Below the pieces are notes generated by a model. It did no database searches. It was given only the letters and a program-made list of their open reading frames with translations, and was not told the DNA's origin. Made by a program: the position numbers and the translations under genes. Positions 17,281-26,985 of a stretch of 64,000 bases of DNA are shown here, piece after piece (within the stretch, counting starts at the first letter, position 1; the number at the start of each line of letters is the position of its first letter). This DNA comes from JAFMDF01 sp965277445 (GTDB lineage Bacteria > Bacteroidota > Bacteroidia > Chitinophagales > Saprospiraceae). The stretch lies in the NCBI GenBank assembly GCA_965277445.1, contig CBDICY010000032.1, positions 2,852,001-2,916,000 on the forward strand, in the 5' to 3' direction.

Positions 17281-17994
17281 ATGAACACTTTAAGTATTCT
17301 TATTCCTGCTTATAATGAAGCCCGAACGATTGAAGCCATTCTCAATAGAGTACTTGAAGTAGTGTTGGTGAATGATATAAAAAAAGAAATTGTCGTGATT
17401 GATGATTGCTCTACGGATACTACTTTTGCTATCGTACAACGATATATCAAGGAACATCCAACGGCAAATATTCAAGTAGCGCAACATCCAAAAAATAAAG
17501 GAAAAGGGGCAGCTATTCATACGGGCATTCAAGCGGCAACTGGAGATTATTTGATTGTTCAAGATGCCGATTTGGAATATGACCCTTTTGAATTTAATGA
17601 ATTACTCCAACCTGTTTTTTATGATAATGCAGATGTTGTTTACGGTTCTCGTTTCATGGGAAGTAAACCACACCGCATTCTTTTCTTTTGGCATACGATC
17701 GGTAATCGAATTTTAACCTTTTTGTCTAATATGATGACGAATTTGAATTTGACGGATATGGAGACTTGTTATAAATTATTTCGTTCCGACATTATCAAAA
17801 AAATAGACCTAAAAGAAAATCGATTTGGTTTTGAGCCAGAAGTGACCGCTAAAATTGCTAGAATTCCAAGGATTAAAATCTACGAAGTAGGCATCTCTTA
17901 CTACGGTCGAACTTATGAGGAAGGGAAAAAGATTAATTGGAAAGATGGGTTTCGAGCAATTTACTGTATTTTGAGATATAATCTGTTTCGATGA
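17281..17994 (+). CDS. Glycosyltransferase family 2 (DPM1/polyprenyl-phosphate type)
   Basis: The 237-residue product has the compact GT2 fold: LSILIPAYNEARTIEAIL at the N-terminus, VVIDDCSTDTT, KNKGKGAAIHTGIQAATGDY, the metal-binding VQDADLEYDP and YGSRFMG. No membrane segment follows, as in soluble dolichol- or undecaprenyl-phosphate sugar synthases. The later block ENRFGFEPEVTAKIAR and the end GRTYEEGKKINWKDG are typical of that subgroup. It follows the SGNH gene by 77 bases on the same strand. It likely makes a lipid-linked sugar for the same surface glycan. Confidence 0.9.
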   Translation: MNTLSILIPAYNEARTIEAILNRVLEVVLVNDIKKEIVVIDDCSTDTTFAIVQRYIKEHPTANIQVAQHPKNKGKGAAIHTGIQAATGDYLIVQDADLEYDPFEFNELLQPVFYDNADVVYGSRFMGSKPHRILFFWHTIGNRILTFLSNMMTNLNLTDMETCYKLFRSDIIKKIDLKENRFGFEPEVTAKIARIPRIKIYEVGISYYGRTYEEGKKINWKDGFRAIYCILRYNLFR

Positions 17995-18029
17995 TTGACG
18001 GTACCGACGAATTATTGGAATTAATTAAA

Positions 18030-18262
18030 TAACGTGAGTTTTGGTTAATACTAATTGATAATCAAGGATTTAGCTCCAGAGGAGCGGTGCTGTTTGTAGA
18101 AAATGAGTCAAAAATGTTCCAAAGGTCTGGAAGACCGACCCCGTTTTGGTTAATTTTTAACGGGGTCGGTCTTCCAGACCTTTGATTAAGAGGGATTTAT
18201 CAAATATTTTCTACAAACAGATTCGGTCTTCCAGACCTTTTGCTTATCCAAAACTCACGTTA
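18030..18262. repeat. MITE-like nested inverted-repeat element
   Basis: Perfect 15-bp ends TAACGTGAGTTTTGG (18030-18044) and CCAAAACTCACGTTA (18248-18262) enclose a second pair (CTGTTTGTAGAAAAT and ATTTTCTACAAACAG). Inside that is a long hairpin with AAAGGTCTGGAAGACC and its complement, plus a third copy of GGTCTTCCAGACC near the right end. No transposase is present. Confidence 0.85.
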
Positions 18263-18332
18263 AATAATGTACGTTTTAACAGCCCTGCCCTCCAGAGGGG
18301 GAAATCGTTCTAGCAGAAAACCGTACATTATT
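18263..18332. repeat. Second inverted repeat abutting the MITE-like unit
   Basis: AATAATGTACGTTTT at the left and AAAACCGTACATTATT at the right are inverted with one extra base. Between them is a CCCTCCAGAGGGGG block like the C-rich dispersed repeat elsewhere in the window. Confidence 0.7.
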
Positions 18333-18360
18333 TTCTGAATCTCAATCACTCGTCGCTTAT

Positions 18361-18395
18361 ATGTACCAACTGCGTCGAATGAATTCGATGGTACA
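18361..18395. repeat. Hairpin ATGTACCA...TGGTACAT
   Basis: An 8-bp outer stem and an inner TCGAAT-GA-ATTCGA stem form a hairpin about 50 bases upstream of the FemAB-like gene. A role in its leader is possible. Confidence 0.55.
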
Positions 18396-18444
18396 TTGAA
18401 AACTTAAGTAGCTTCCTACTCTATTTTTAAACTGAAAAATTGAT

Positions 18445-19443
18445 GTGAAAATTGAAAATTGCCAACTCCAATATTTAACGATAGCCGATTATCCGCAATG
18501 GGATGAGTTTGTAGACCATTCTCCTCAAAGCACGATTTACGGTAAATCTTGGTATTTGGCAGAAGCCTTAGAATGTCCGTTTCAAATTTTAGCAGTTGTA
18601 GACAACCAGCAAATTGTAGCAGGTATTGTCTTGACGAAAGATGGGCGAAACCATTTTGCGAATCCTTATTTAGGAAAATATTTGGGGGTTTATTATAGGG
18701 TTTTTAAAGGAACGGCCTATACGCAAGAAACAAAGCGAAGAAAAGTAACCCATTTATTATTAACGGAATTGACCAAACTCTCGACCTTTAATTATTTTTT
18801 TCATCCACAGTTTACGACTTACTTTCCTTTTCATTTAGCCAATTTTGAAAACCGACTGCGGTATTCTTATTGGATTAATTTGAAGGATCAATCTTTAGCG
18901 GAAATCAAAGCTAAATTTCACACTAAATTACGTTCAGAAATAAAATTTGCCGAACAGCAAAATTTTCAACTAACAGAAGCTCTTTCGGTGGATACTTTCG
19001 TGGCTGTTTGTCAGCAAACATTCTTACAAAAAGGCGCAAAATTTCCCTTTACTATTGCTTTTTTAAAAAACTATTGCGAAAAATTAGTCGCTAAAAAAGT
19101 ATTGGAACTTACGGGCATTAAAGATGGACAGGGTAGGGTAATGGCAGTTGTTGGTATTTTGAAGACGCCCCAAACGAGTACCTTAATTTTGAGTGGCTTT
19201 GACAAAAACGGTATACAAAGAGGAGCGAATGAATACTTGATTTATGATCGGATTCAACAGGCTAAAAAAGAGGCTGGTTTTTTTGATTTTGAAGGCTCTA
19301 TGATTCCAGAAATCGAATCTTTTTATCGGAAATTTGGCGGGGAATATACCCCCTATTTAAATGTGTATAAAAATAGTACGAAGCAGTTTATGGTGAATAA
19401 ATTGAAGGCTTGGTATTCGTCAATTAGGAAGCTATCTAAATAA
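18445..19443 (+). CDS. FemAB/GNAT-like acyltransferase
   Basis: The 332-residue product resembles FemAB-type and BioF2-like acetyltransferases. The N-terminal half has DYPQWDEFVDHSPQSTIYGK; the second half has KFHTKLRSEIKFAEQQNFQL, a GNAT-like core (RVMAVVGILKTPQTSTLILS) and GANEYLIYDRIQQAKKEAGF, FDFEGSMIPEIESFYRKFGG, a typical end of these folds. Members transfer aminoacyl or acyl groups, for example in peptidoglycan bridges or surface glycan biosynthesis. The start is GTG at 18445, because the overlapping ATG is followed at once by TGA. Its position at the end of the glycan region suggests a sugar-modifying role, but the substrate is open. Confidence 0.7.
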   Translation: MKIENCQLQYLTIADYPQWDEFVDHSPQSTIYGKSWYLAEALECPFQILAVVDNQQIVAGIVLTKDGRNHFANPYLGKYLGVYYRVFKGTAYTQETKRRKVTHLLLTELTKLSTFNYFFHPQFTTYFPFHLANFENRLRYSYWINLKDQSLAEIKAKFHTKLRSEIKFAEQQNFQLTEALSVDTFVAVCQQTFLQKGAKFPFTIAFLKNYCEKLVAKKVLELTGIKDGQGRVMAVVGILKTPQTSTLILSGFDKNGIQRGANEYLIYDRIQQAKKEAGFFDFEGSMIPEIESFYRKFGGEYTPYLNVYKNSTKQFMVNKLKAWYSSIRKLSK

Positions 19444-19827
19444 AAAGGGTTTTCTTATAAAATTTAATTCGTCAAAAATTGCGTTAAAAACGCAAGAAAT
19501 ATTGATTTTAAGATGCAATCTTAAAATATCGACATCACCGTAAGTTGCTGATTATCAATGGTTGTGTTCTTAGTCTGACGGCTATGGATGCAATCTTAAA
19601 ATATCGACGTTACCATCGGCATTTTTTTTTGTTGAGGCACAAAACCGATATTCGAAGGTTGTATCTTCGAATCGAGCAAAAAAAAATCATAAATCTGAAA
19701 TCATACATTTCACATCGTAAATCCGTTTGTTTTTCTCAACGTAGATTTATGATTTATGAACTATGGTTTCAGATTTATGATTTGGAAGCCCAGTATAAAC
19801 TCATTACCTCATTACCTCATAATCTCA
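19444..19827. other. Intergenic region with hairpins and direct repeats (384 bp)
   Basis: The genes on either side converge here. Seen are TTGCGTT/AACGCAA (19479-19495), a long hairpin around 19504-19530, a 22-bp direct repeat of GATGCAATCTTAAAATATCG (19512 and 19587), a hairpin ATTCGAAG/CTTCGAAT (19650-19672) and a heptamer hairpin (19684-19783). Open frames of about 80-100 codons at 19545-19995 look spurious. Confidence 0.65.
19684..19783. repeat. Heptamer hairpin element e
   Basis: The left arm has 7-bp units AAATCAT, AAATCTG, AAATCAT, ACATTTC, ACATCGT and AAATCCG. The right arm has AGATTTA, TGATTTA, TGAACTA, TGGTTTC, AGATTTA and TGATTT. The arms are imperfectly complementary. Confidence 0.8.
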
Positions 19828-21897
19828 CTACCTCGTCAAAGTAATTTCGCCAGAGAAAATCTCTGTTTTGCCATCGACAAAAGTAATTTCTGTCATAAAG
19901 ACATAGACGCCATTAGGAGCTATTTGGCCGTTAATGGTCCCATCCCAACTCTGGTTGATTTGTCCAGGTACGCCATCGGTGCCGCCATCTGTTAAGGCAT
20001 TGGTAGGTGTTTCGTAAACTAACTCTCCCCAACGACTAAAAATCTGTAGTTTATTGATGGATAAGGCATCTGGACCTGTAAAAATGCTGTATCTATCATT
20101 TTGTCCATCTCCATTTGGGCTAAATATATTTGGTGCATACACTCTTCGGGTGGTGGATAAATAAACGATGACGGATGCAGTTTTAATGCATCCATTGTCA
20201 TCGCTTACTGTTAGTGTGTAAGTAGTGGTACTCGTAGGTGTGACTTCGGGATTTGGACAATCATCGCAGCTCAATCCTGCTGCCGGTGACCAACTGAAAT
20301 CGACATCAGTCGTCGCTGCAAAATCTGCTTCTAATTGTAAATCATCCCCAAGTTTTAAAATTAAATCTTCTGGTAATTCAACTGCTAAACCAGATGCTTC
20401 TGGTAGGGTCACTTCTAAATCTGTTCCACAACCGCTTTCATCTTCAACCGTTAAGGTATAAGATTCGCCTGCGTCTAAAACAAAGCGATTGCTATTGCTA
20501 AAATTAATGCCATCAACAGAATAGGTAACGGTGCCTCTTGCGTTTAATACACCATCAATTGTGACGACACTTGAGGTTTGTAATTCGCATAAAGAGGAAC
20601 TATCTATAAAGGCTATGGCACTTACTTCAGCAGGTTCTGCTATTGTTAAATTGGTGACTTGATTACAAACGCCTGTTGCATCCGTTACGGTCAAAGTATA
20701 ATCGCCGCCTGTTAAGCCTGTTAGGTTATCGCCTGTTCCTGTAGTGGTGCCATTGTCCCAATTGTAAGTGAAAGGTGGATTCTTGCCACTTGTTTCCATA
20801 GAAATAGCGCCATCATTCATTCCAAAACAACTGACATCTGTTGGGGTCATATTCATTTCTATCCAACCGTCCATTTTTACAACTACTTCTTGAGTGGCGC
20901 TACAGCCATTTTCATCAGTTACCGTTACCGCATAGGTAGCGGGATCTAATCTGTTAATAGCAGTCGTACTTGTTAAGCCATTGCTCCACTCATAGGTAAT
21001 ATCCCCTGTTCTATTGATCGTCGTTATTTCAATTGCACCATCTTGACTAGCTTCACAATTAGCAAACGTAACGGCTAAATCAAATGTGATTGGATCTGGT
21101 GCATTCACTACTTCTGTTAAAGTGATATTGGCATTTTTATCATCCAAAATTTGAATGGTATAATTTCCACCAGTTACATTTTGTAAGGTAATCGGTGTGT
21201 TCACATGTTCTGAAATGACGCTATCTACTTCACCCGTTAAGGTATTGGTGACGATAATCGTAAAAGGAGAAGTTCCGCCATTGATGTCTACGACCATGGT
21301 GGTCACATCATCTGGACAAGAAAGCACCCCAACCGTTGCAGAAGCTGTTGCTGCTAAATCATCTGGGCAAGGCGCATTTGGAAATGCACTTCCTTGATAC
21401 GCATTGATTGGTCCAACTCCACGAATGGTAAATAAATTACCAACATTTAAGAATTGAGAGTTTGGTGGTAAAAATGGATCTGAAGTATCATCAATAATAG
21501 ATATGTCACCTATACAATCCGCACTATTTTCAAAAGTGAATAAAATGATTTCTTCTCCTGCGGTATACATGATATCCTGTAAAGGAGAATTTAATTGGAC
21601 CGAAAAATAATCTGCACTTGTATTCTCTGTCGGTGCTATGGCAAAACCAGAGACCATCCAATCTCCTGTGACGCCTCTCAAGCGTGTTAATTCAAAACCT
21701 CCAGTTGCTGCGGTCAAGGTTATTTGAGCAGAATTGGTAATACTAAAAGAAGCATTTAAAGTCGTCTGCGGAATGACTGATACTTGATAAGTTTTATTAT
21801 CAGGTAGTAAAATCAGTTTCCCTTCTACTTGGGCAGAAAGTTGAGTTCCTAGAGCAATGAAAAAGAAAATACAAAATAGGTACTTGATGATACGCAT
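19828..21897 (-). CDS. Secreted SprB-repeat protein with type B (CHU_C) T9SS sorting domain
   Basis: The 689-residue product has a signal peptide (YLFCIFFFIALGTQLSAQ). The shared N-terminal domain of this cluster follows (about 23-175; FTFENSADCIGD, PPNSQFLNVGN). SprB-like/PKD-like repeats come next (about 190-540; VTDENGCSATQEVVV, GGDYTLTVTDATGVCN). A linker with the motif CDDCPNPEVTPTSTTTYTL precedes the C-terminal domain from about 590: APNIFSPNGDGQNDRYSIF, LQIFSRWGELVYE and PNGVYVFMTEI, the gliding-motility CHU_C type. The T9SS should export it and attach it to the cell surface. The downstream end meets a structured intergenic region, and a heptamer hairpin lies upstream. Confidence 0.88.
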   Translation of the reverse strand: MRIIKYLFCIFFFIALGTQLSAQVEGKLILLPDNKTYQVSVIPQTTLNASFSITNSAQITLTAATGGFELTRLRGVTGDWMVSGFAIAPTENTSADYFSVQLNSPLQDIMYTAGEEIILFTFENSADCIGDISIIDDTSDPFLPPNSQFLNVGNLFTIRGVGPINAYQGSAFPNAPCPDDLAATASATVGVLSCPDDVTTMVVDINGGTSPFTIIVTNTLTGEVDSVISEHVNTPITLQNVTGGNYTIQILDDKNANITLTEVVNAPDPITFDLAVTFANCEASQDGAIEITTINRTGDITYEWSNGLTSTTAINRLDPATYAVTVTDENGCSATQEVVVKMDGWIEMNMTPTDVSCFGMNDGAISMETSGKNPPFTYNWDNGTTTGTGDNLTGLTGGDYTLTVTDATGVCNQVTNLTIAEPAEVSAIAFIDSSSLCELQTSSVVTIDGVLNARGTVTYSVDGINFSNSNRFVLDAGESYTLTVEDESGCGTDLEVTLPEASGLAVELPEDLILKLGDDLQLEADFAATTDVDFSWSPAAGLSCDDCPNPEVTPTSTTTYTLTVSDDNGCIKTASVIVYLSTTRRVYAPNIFSPNGDGQNDRYSIFTGPDALSINKLQIFSRWGELVYETPTNALTDGGTDGVPGQINQSWDGTINGQIAPNGVYVFMTEITFVDGKTEIFSGEITLTR

Positions 21898-21947
21898 TGG
21901 TTGCCTTTATTTCGTGTTAGTTGAAAGTTTTGGGCGGGGAGTGGTTT

Positions 21948-22074
21948 GAGTTGCGGGTTACGAGTTGCGAGTTGGATAAGATTTTATTTAAATCTTAGAA
22001 AAATTAGCTTGACTTCAATTATTTTGATTAAAACTTAGCTAATTTTTAACCCGCAACGCGCAACTCGTAACTCG
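21948..22074. repeat. Heptamer hairpin element d, with nested stems
   Basis: The left arm has GAGTTGC, GGGTTAC, GAGTTGC and GAGTTGG (21948-21975). The right arm at 22048-22074 carries CGCAAC and AACTCG units and ends one base before the stop codon of the next gene. Between them lies a perfect 11-bp inverted repeat AAAAATTAGCT/AGCTAATTTTT (21999-22009, 22037-22047). The heptamer matches element c at 9052. Confidence 0.85.
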
Positions 22075-22075
22075 A

Positions 22076-25000
22076 TTATCTAGCTAGAGTAATAGGCCCA
22101 GAAAAGACCTCTTCTACATCGTTTATCTTTATTTTGACAACGTAGAAATAGACGCCATCAGGAGAAAGTCCATCCTCGAACATACCGTCCCATCCTTCGT
22201 CATTGGTATAGTTGTCTCTTTTGAAGATTCTATTGCCCCAACGATTATAAATGAGGACACTATTATCTGGATAACTTTCTATATTTCTAATGGTAAATAC
22301 ATCATTAATACCATCATTATTCGGACTAAAACCGTTATAGAATAATAAGCCTTCTTCATTGACTGTCACTCTAACAATTGTGGTATCGCAAATGTCTCCG
22401 TTGCATAAAGTCAAACAGAAGAAATCTTTACCTACAAAATCCCTATTAGGCATATAGCCAAAGCATTCGTCCGTTTCTCCATCAATTCCATTTAGAATAC
22501 CTACACTTGGTTCGTTACAAACATTGATCGTTAGGTTTTCTGTACCCGTTTCATTGGTATTTAAACATTGACCCAAAATAGGGGTATTGACAACGGTTAC
22601 TAAATCCAAAGTGTCTACACCATCGTCTAAGCCTTGCACCTTGATGAATAAATCATCTTCACAATCATTTAGTGGATCTTTTATTGTGTATTGTTTGACA
22701 CCTCTCGTCCCATCTAGAATAATACTCTGGAACATCGTATTCATGGTGCTTATGGGTAATTCAGGTATTTGACTAGAGCCATTTGATTGTACCTTTAACG
22801 TACCATAAATATTTGCGGTGGAGAATCCTTGAATAGCGGTTAAATTTTCATTGACGATCCAGTTAGCTTGAAAATCAAACTGATTCATTTTTAGCGCTAA
22901 TTCTTCCATAGTGGAAAATTGGAAATCTCTTAAGGTGTCATTATTTACAGACCATTCAATTAGATTAAATGGTGCACCACCTAACTCAAAAAGGACTCCG
23001 TAGTCATAAAAAACAGAGGTTTGCATACACTCTCCAAATTGCATTTGCTGTAATTCCCCATTGGTGTAAAATTGGAATTCAGATAAATCCATATCTTCAA
23101 TCGGAATACAAGCAGTTGCCTGATCGCCAACTACAAAAGCATTTAAGGTATCTAAACCTGTAAAAATATTACAAGAAGGTACTTCACAAGTGGTGCCTGT
23201 CATGATATTATCAAATACGACGGTACAACCAGAAGAACCGGTAACGGTTAATTGGTAAGTAGAATCTGAACTTAATCCATCTCGACTTGGTCCAGACGCT
23301 TTATTGGGTTCCCAACAGAAAGAGAATCCATTATTATTGCCGTTTACCGTAACGGAAATACTAGCATCGTTATCTTCACAACTAGCAGGAGTCGTTGCAA
23401 TATCAATCATCCACTCATCTGTGTTTTCTCCTGGTGTAAGGGTAAATTCTTCGGTAATGCTACAACCACTTTCTCCTGTTAACATCACGGTATAAAGGCT
23501 GCCTTCTGCGACTGGATTGGTTTCAAAAGTTAGTGTATTGCCTGCATTCGCATCATTTTCAAAAGGCCCACCTGTGATAGTGTAGGAGGCAATAGTTTCA
23601 CTTAATTCTAGTTGGATGGTTTTATCACTTTCGCTACAAACCATTTTATCTCCAGGAGGAGTGGTGATTCTTAAATCAGCTACTTGGCTAATAGTAACTG
23701 GATTATTTTCAAAAGCTGCTTCACAACTACTTCCTTGGACTCTAAAAACGACATTATATTCGCCTTCTTCTAAATCTGCAAATAAACCTTCTGTTTGCCA
23801 AATCATTCCACCATCTACACTGTATTCTATAATATCTGTCTCGTTAGCGCCTGCTGCTGCTATCAAAATTGATCCTTTTTCCTCTTTACAAGGATTTGGC
23901 GGCGTGACTGTTAAATCAACAATTTGAGGAGCGCCTGCAATCACTAAATTAATAGGTGCTTCACCTGATGTTGAACAAATTTCATCTTGATTAGCGACTA
24001 TAACGGTAAAATTACCTGCTCCTAGATTATCAAATTGAGCAGCATCTTGAAAATTAGCACCATTGTCAATACTATATTTTAATGGGCCTACGCCTCCTTC
24101 TGCGGTAATAGCGATTTTGCCATTCTCTTCGCAATCAGTCGGTTGGGTAGGCGTAATAGCCGTAATATTTGGTACAGCAATAGGATTAACCATTAAAGTA
24201 TCTGAATCCATGCAATGATCATTTTCTGTACTTATTAAAATGTATTGCGTCGGATCAGTAGGGGTAATCTCTGGGTTAGGACAATCTGTACAACTAATAT
24301 TTCCATCGGTCACCCAAGTGAAATTACCTGTTCCTCCCAATGGATTTAAGGTGATGGTTTCTCCTGCGCATACTTCTAAGTCAGCTCCTAAAGTTACTTT
24401 TGGACATAAGATAAAAATGGTCGTATCAGAAATACTGTTATCATTAGCATCAAAATGTACGATACAAATAGTCTCACTTTGGTTAAAATGATCATCGGTG
24501 GTAATATCAAAACAATTACTGCCATCTGTTAACGTCGTAATAACAGTTTCAGCTTCACTACATAAAGCAACGGTTCCTAAGTCGGCTGCTGCAATATCTA
24601 ATTCTGTTCCGATACATAAAGTCGTGGTGGCTTCCACAGGTAAGGTTACATAAACCGTATCTATTGGTAAATTCGCTGGAGGATTAACCACGCCTATTTC
24701 TTGTCCACAATCTGAAATTTCACCATGATCATTACAAATAATTGTTAAATCACTACCTGTTGCGGCAACGGTTATTTGTTGATTAGCATTCGCATTTTCA
24801 CTATTAGGCGGATAAAACGGATCGGTAAAATTTTCCATAAAGAATACTTGGTTTCCTGTACACATACCGCCATTTTCAAAAGAAAATAATGGAATCTTTA
24901 CGCCTGCCGTATATTCTATAGTACGAGTACCTAAAGTCGTTAAACCGAAAACGATATAGTCAAAATCAGGTGCTTCTTGTGGTGCATTAGAACGACTATT

Positions 25001-26290
25001 TTGTTCAAAACTAGCACCTGGCGTTAAACTTTGAAAATTAGTGACTTCGAAACTGCCAGTAGGTACTTTTAAAGTTACTTGAGCCGTAGAAGTAGTATTT
25101 TGAGGAACTGGAATAGTTTGATCGGCTATAACTGAAACGGTGAAGACACCATTATTGGCATCTAATGTATAGGTATATTTGCAATCTGTATTTTGCATAC
25201 CTCCTCCATTATTACCTCCGCCATCACCTCCGCCATCATCTGGACAAGCTGCTGTTACCACAATTTCTTCTATATCATCATGACAAGGCGCATCTTTTGC
25301 TCGAACTCTTGGTAAGTAGGTACCTGCGGCTAAACCTGTGAAAAAACCATCATTTTCTAACCACGTTACGCCTTCATCAATACTATATTCTAAGGTTGTT
25401 GCCGTAACAATCGGAATCGCTTCTATTTTTATCGTCCCATCCGAACGCATACAAGTATCCGCAGTTGAACTTTTACCAATGATAATCGCATCTGCTGGAG
25501 GTCCTAACTCTACGATGACATCCTTTTGGATACAGATAGGTACTTCATCTCGAACCCAAACATTATAGGGTCTACCTGATACTAAATCTGTGAAAGTTGG
25601 TTCATTTTGAAAGGTTACCCCACCATTAATGGAATATTGTAATAATAAACCTGCATTATCAGGTGTAGCATGTATGGTAAGTGTCCCACCAATTAGACCA
25701 CATTGGCTAGGGTTAGTGGTAACAATAGAATCTATTAATTCGCAAGCAATGCCTACTTGTGTTTGTAAGCAATTTGCTTCTGGTCCATAAGTCCCCGAAA
25801 AAGCATTGCCAAAACCTGCCCCTAAGACAGAGATTTGATTGCCAATATTAATATTTTTGGAATTAAAGAAGAAAGGATCATCTTCTGTAATGAAATCTAA
25901 AGTTCCCGTACATTCTCCAACATTCTTGAAAGAGAATAATTCATTTTCCACGCCTTCAATATATTCTAGCGTAGAAATATTGCCACTTAAATTAAAAACT
26001 AGATAGTCCTTTTCTGGATTCTCCTCAGGTGCTACCACATTATTGTCATTCACCCAGCTTCCAGTAATATTTTTAATACTATCGGCCTTGAAGCCGCCCG
26101 TTGGGACGACAAAGCTAAGTTGGGCATTGTTGGTAATACTTAAGGTCCCAGCATAAGATGCTTCTGGACGCAATTTTACAACATAAGTTACTTGATCTTC
26201 TTGCAACTCTACTGTAAAAAACATTTGCCCATAGACGACGGTCTGCAAGCATATTAACTGAAGAATGAGTAGAAAGAAAGGCTTTCTCAT
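22076..26290 (-). CDS. Large secreted protein with two shared N-terminal domains and type B T9SS sorting domain
   Basis: The 1404-residue product has a signal peptide (FFLLILQLICLQTVVYGQ). The cluster's shared domain occurs twice, at about 20-170 and about 369-520 (second copy with PPNSENANANQ), separated by a Gly/Asp linker (DDGGGDGGGNNGGG). Several repeats of the kind YSINGGVTFQNEPTFTDL occur at about 185-350 and 700-880; these are Cys-rich beta repeats related to SprB. The CHU_C domain closes the protein (FYNGFSPNNDGINDVFTI, VLIYNRWGNRIFKR, SPDGVYFYVVKIK). It should be a T9SS-exported, surface-attached adhesin-like protein. The neighbouring minus-strand gene has the same plan at half the size. 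A hairpin lies about 100 bases upstream of its start. Confidence 0.88.
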   Translation of the reverse strand: MRKPFFLLILQLICLQTVVYGQMFFTVELQEDQVTYVVKLRPEASYAGTLSITNNAQLSFVVPTGGFKADSIKNITGSWVNDNNVVAPEENPEKDYLVFNLSGNISTLEYIEGVENELFSFKNVGECTGTLDFITEDDPFFFNSKNINIGNQISVLGAGFGNAFSGTYGPEANCLQTQVGIACELIDSIVTTNPSQCGLIGGTLTIHATPDNAGLLLQYSINGGVTFQNEPTFTDLVSGRPYNVWVRDEVPICIQKDVIVELGPPADAIIIGKSSTADTCMRSDGTIKIEAIPIVTATTLEYSIDEGVTWLENDGFFTGLAAGTYLPRVRAKDAPCHDDIEEIVVTAACPDDGGGDGGGNNGGGMQNTDCKYTYTLDANNGVFTVSVIADQTIPVPQNTTSTAQVTLKVPTGSFEVTNFQSLTPGASFEQNSRSNAPQEAPDFDYIVFGLTTLGTRTIEYTAGVKIPLFSFENGGMCTGNQVFFMENFTDPFYPPNSENANANQQITVAATGSDLTIICNDHGEISDCGQEIGVVNPPANLPIDTVYVTLPVEATTTLCIGTELDIAAADLGTVALCSEAETVITTLTDGSNCFDITTDDHFNQSETICIVHFDANDNSISDTTIFILCPKVTLGADLEVCAGETITLNPLGGTGNFTWVTDGNISCTDCPNPEITPTDPTQYILISTENDHCMDSDTLMVNPIAVPNITAITPTQPTDCEENGKIAITAEGGVGPLKYSIDNGANFQDAAQFDNLGAGNFTVIVANQDEICSTSGEAPINLVIAGAPQIVDLTVTPPNPCKEEKGSILIAAAGANETDIIEYSVDGGMIWQTEGLFADLEEGEYNVVFRVQGSSCEAAFENNPVTISQVADLRITTPPGDKMVCSESDKTIQLELSETIASYTITGGPFENDANAGNTLTFETNPVAEGSLYTVMLTGESGCSITEEFTLTPGENTDEWMIDIATTPASCEDNDASISVTVNGNNNGFSFCWEPNKASGPSRDGLSSDSTYQLTVTGSSGCTVVFDNIMTGTTCEVPSCNIFTGLDTLNAFVVGDQATACIPIEDMDLSEFQFYTNGELQQMQFGECMQTSVFYDYGVLFELGGAPFNLIEWSVNNDTLRDFQFSTMEELALKMNQFDFQANWIVNENLTAIQGFSTANIYGTLKVQSNGSSQIPELPISTMNTMFQSIILDGTRGVKQYTIKDPLNDCEDDLFIKVQGLDDGVDTLDLVTVVNTPILGQCLNTNETGTENLTINVCNEPSVGILNGIDGETDECFGYMPNRDFVGKDFFCLTLCNGDICDTTIVRVTVNEEGLLFYNGFSPNNDGINDVFTIRNIESYPDNSVLIYNRWGNRIFKRDNYTNDEGWDGMFEDGLSPDGVYFYVVKIKINDVEEVFSGPITLAR

Positions 26291-26384
26291 GATTTTAGCT
26301 TTAAAGCGTTTCGACTAAAATCATTTGAAAAGAGTATCCTAAATCAGCAGTAGATAGATTGTTGATGGAGAAATCCATAAACAG

Positions 26385-26434
26385 GAATACCACTATTTGT
26401 TTAAGTATAACTTACTTAAGAATAAATAGTATTC
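26385..26434. promoter_or_regulatory. Leader hairpin upstream of the 1404-residue gene
   Basis: Stems ACTATTT/AAATAGT and TTAAGTA/TACTTAA, with GAATA/ATTC flanks, stack into a long hairpin about 100 bases upstream of the minus-strand start. It could act in its untranslated leader. Confidence 0.5.
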
Positions 26435-26877
26435 AACCAAAAGTGGAAAATAATGTAAAATTTGAGAACTACTTGTTAGCTGTTCAAAAATAAAGCCAAA
26501 AAAGAATGATATATTCTTTATTGTTATTTGTAAGCATTTAATTAGCTAGTAGGAGTAGCTATTTAATTAAAATAATTTTTTTTCTAATGCTTAAAAAATT
26601 GATAGCTAAGTAAATAAAATTTATTTATGTTATTAATGACGTCAACTTGCTAAAAAGATATTTTTTAATGGAAAAGGTACAATTAATACCTAAATTCAAA
26701 CTTCCTACGAAAAAAAAGCCTAAAAACATAACATGGCATGAATTTTGACCATTTTTTATTGATTTATTCCCCTCTTTATTTTCCTCCCTTCTCCCTAATA
26801 TTCCCCATTAATACTTATAAAGACTACAAACACCTAACTAACAGCTTATGAACAGGGTAATTTCCCAACACTCAAAA

Positions 26878-26985
26878 ATGCACACTTTCCCTTTAGACGC
26901 AAGCTACTACCTTGGAGTAAAGAAGATAATTATTTATTCTTTATTTGTCTCAGCGTTAGTTCCCTTTATGATATTTATTAATTAA
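26878..26985 (+). CDS. Short leader ORF (35 aa, MHTF...), uncertain
   Basis: The ORF starts AAAAATGCAC, as do ORFs at 48205 and 62804, and encodes 35 residues with a hydrophobic second half (VKKIIIYSLFVSALVPFMIF). It follows a pyrimidine-rich tract also seen in the other two leaders. It may be a leader peptide or a fossil signal peptide. Translation is not established. Confidence 0.35.
   Translation: MHTFPLDASYYLGVKKIIIYSLFVSALVPFMIFIN

Larger units (their letters stand above)
17995..18444. other. Repeat-filled intergenic region (450 bp)
   Basis: There is no gene here. The gap is almost wholly made of nested inverted repeats: a MITE-like unit at 18030-18262, a second inverted repeat abutting it (18263-18332) and a hairpin at 18361-18395. 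Confidence 0.7.

Noticed and set aside
19545..19995. Plus-strand ORFs of 99 and 79 codons
   Set aside because: They run across the heptamer hairpin and the 3' end of the minus-strand secreted protein gene and look non-coding.
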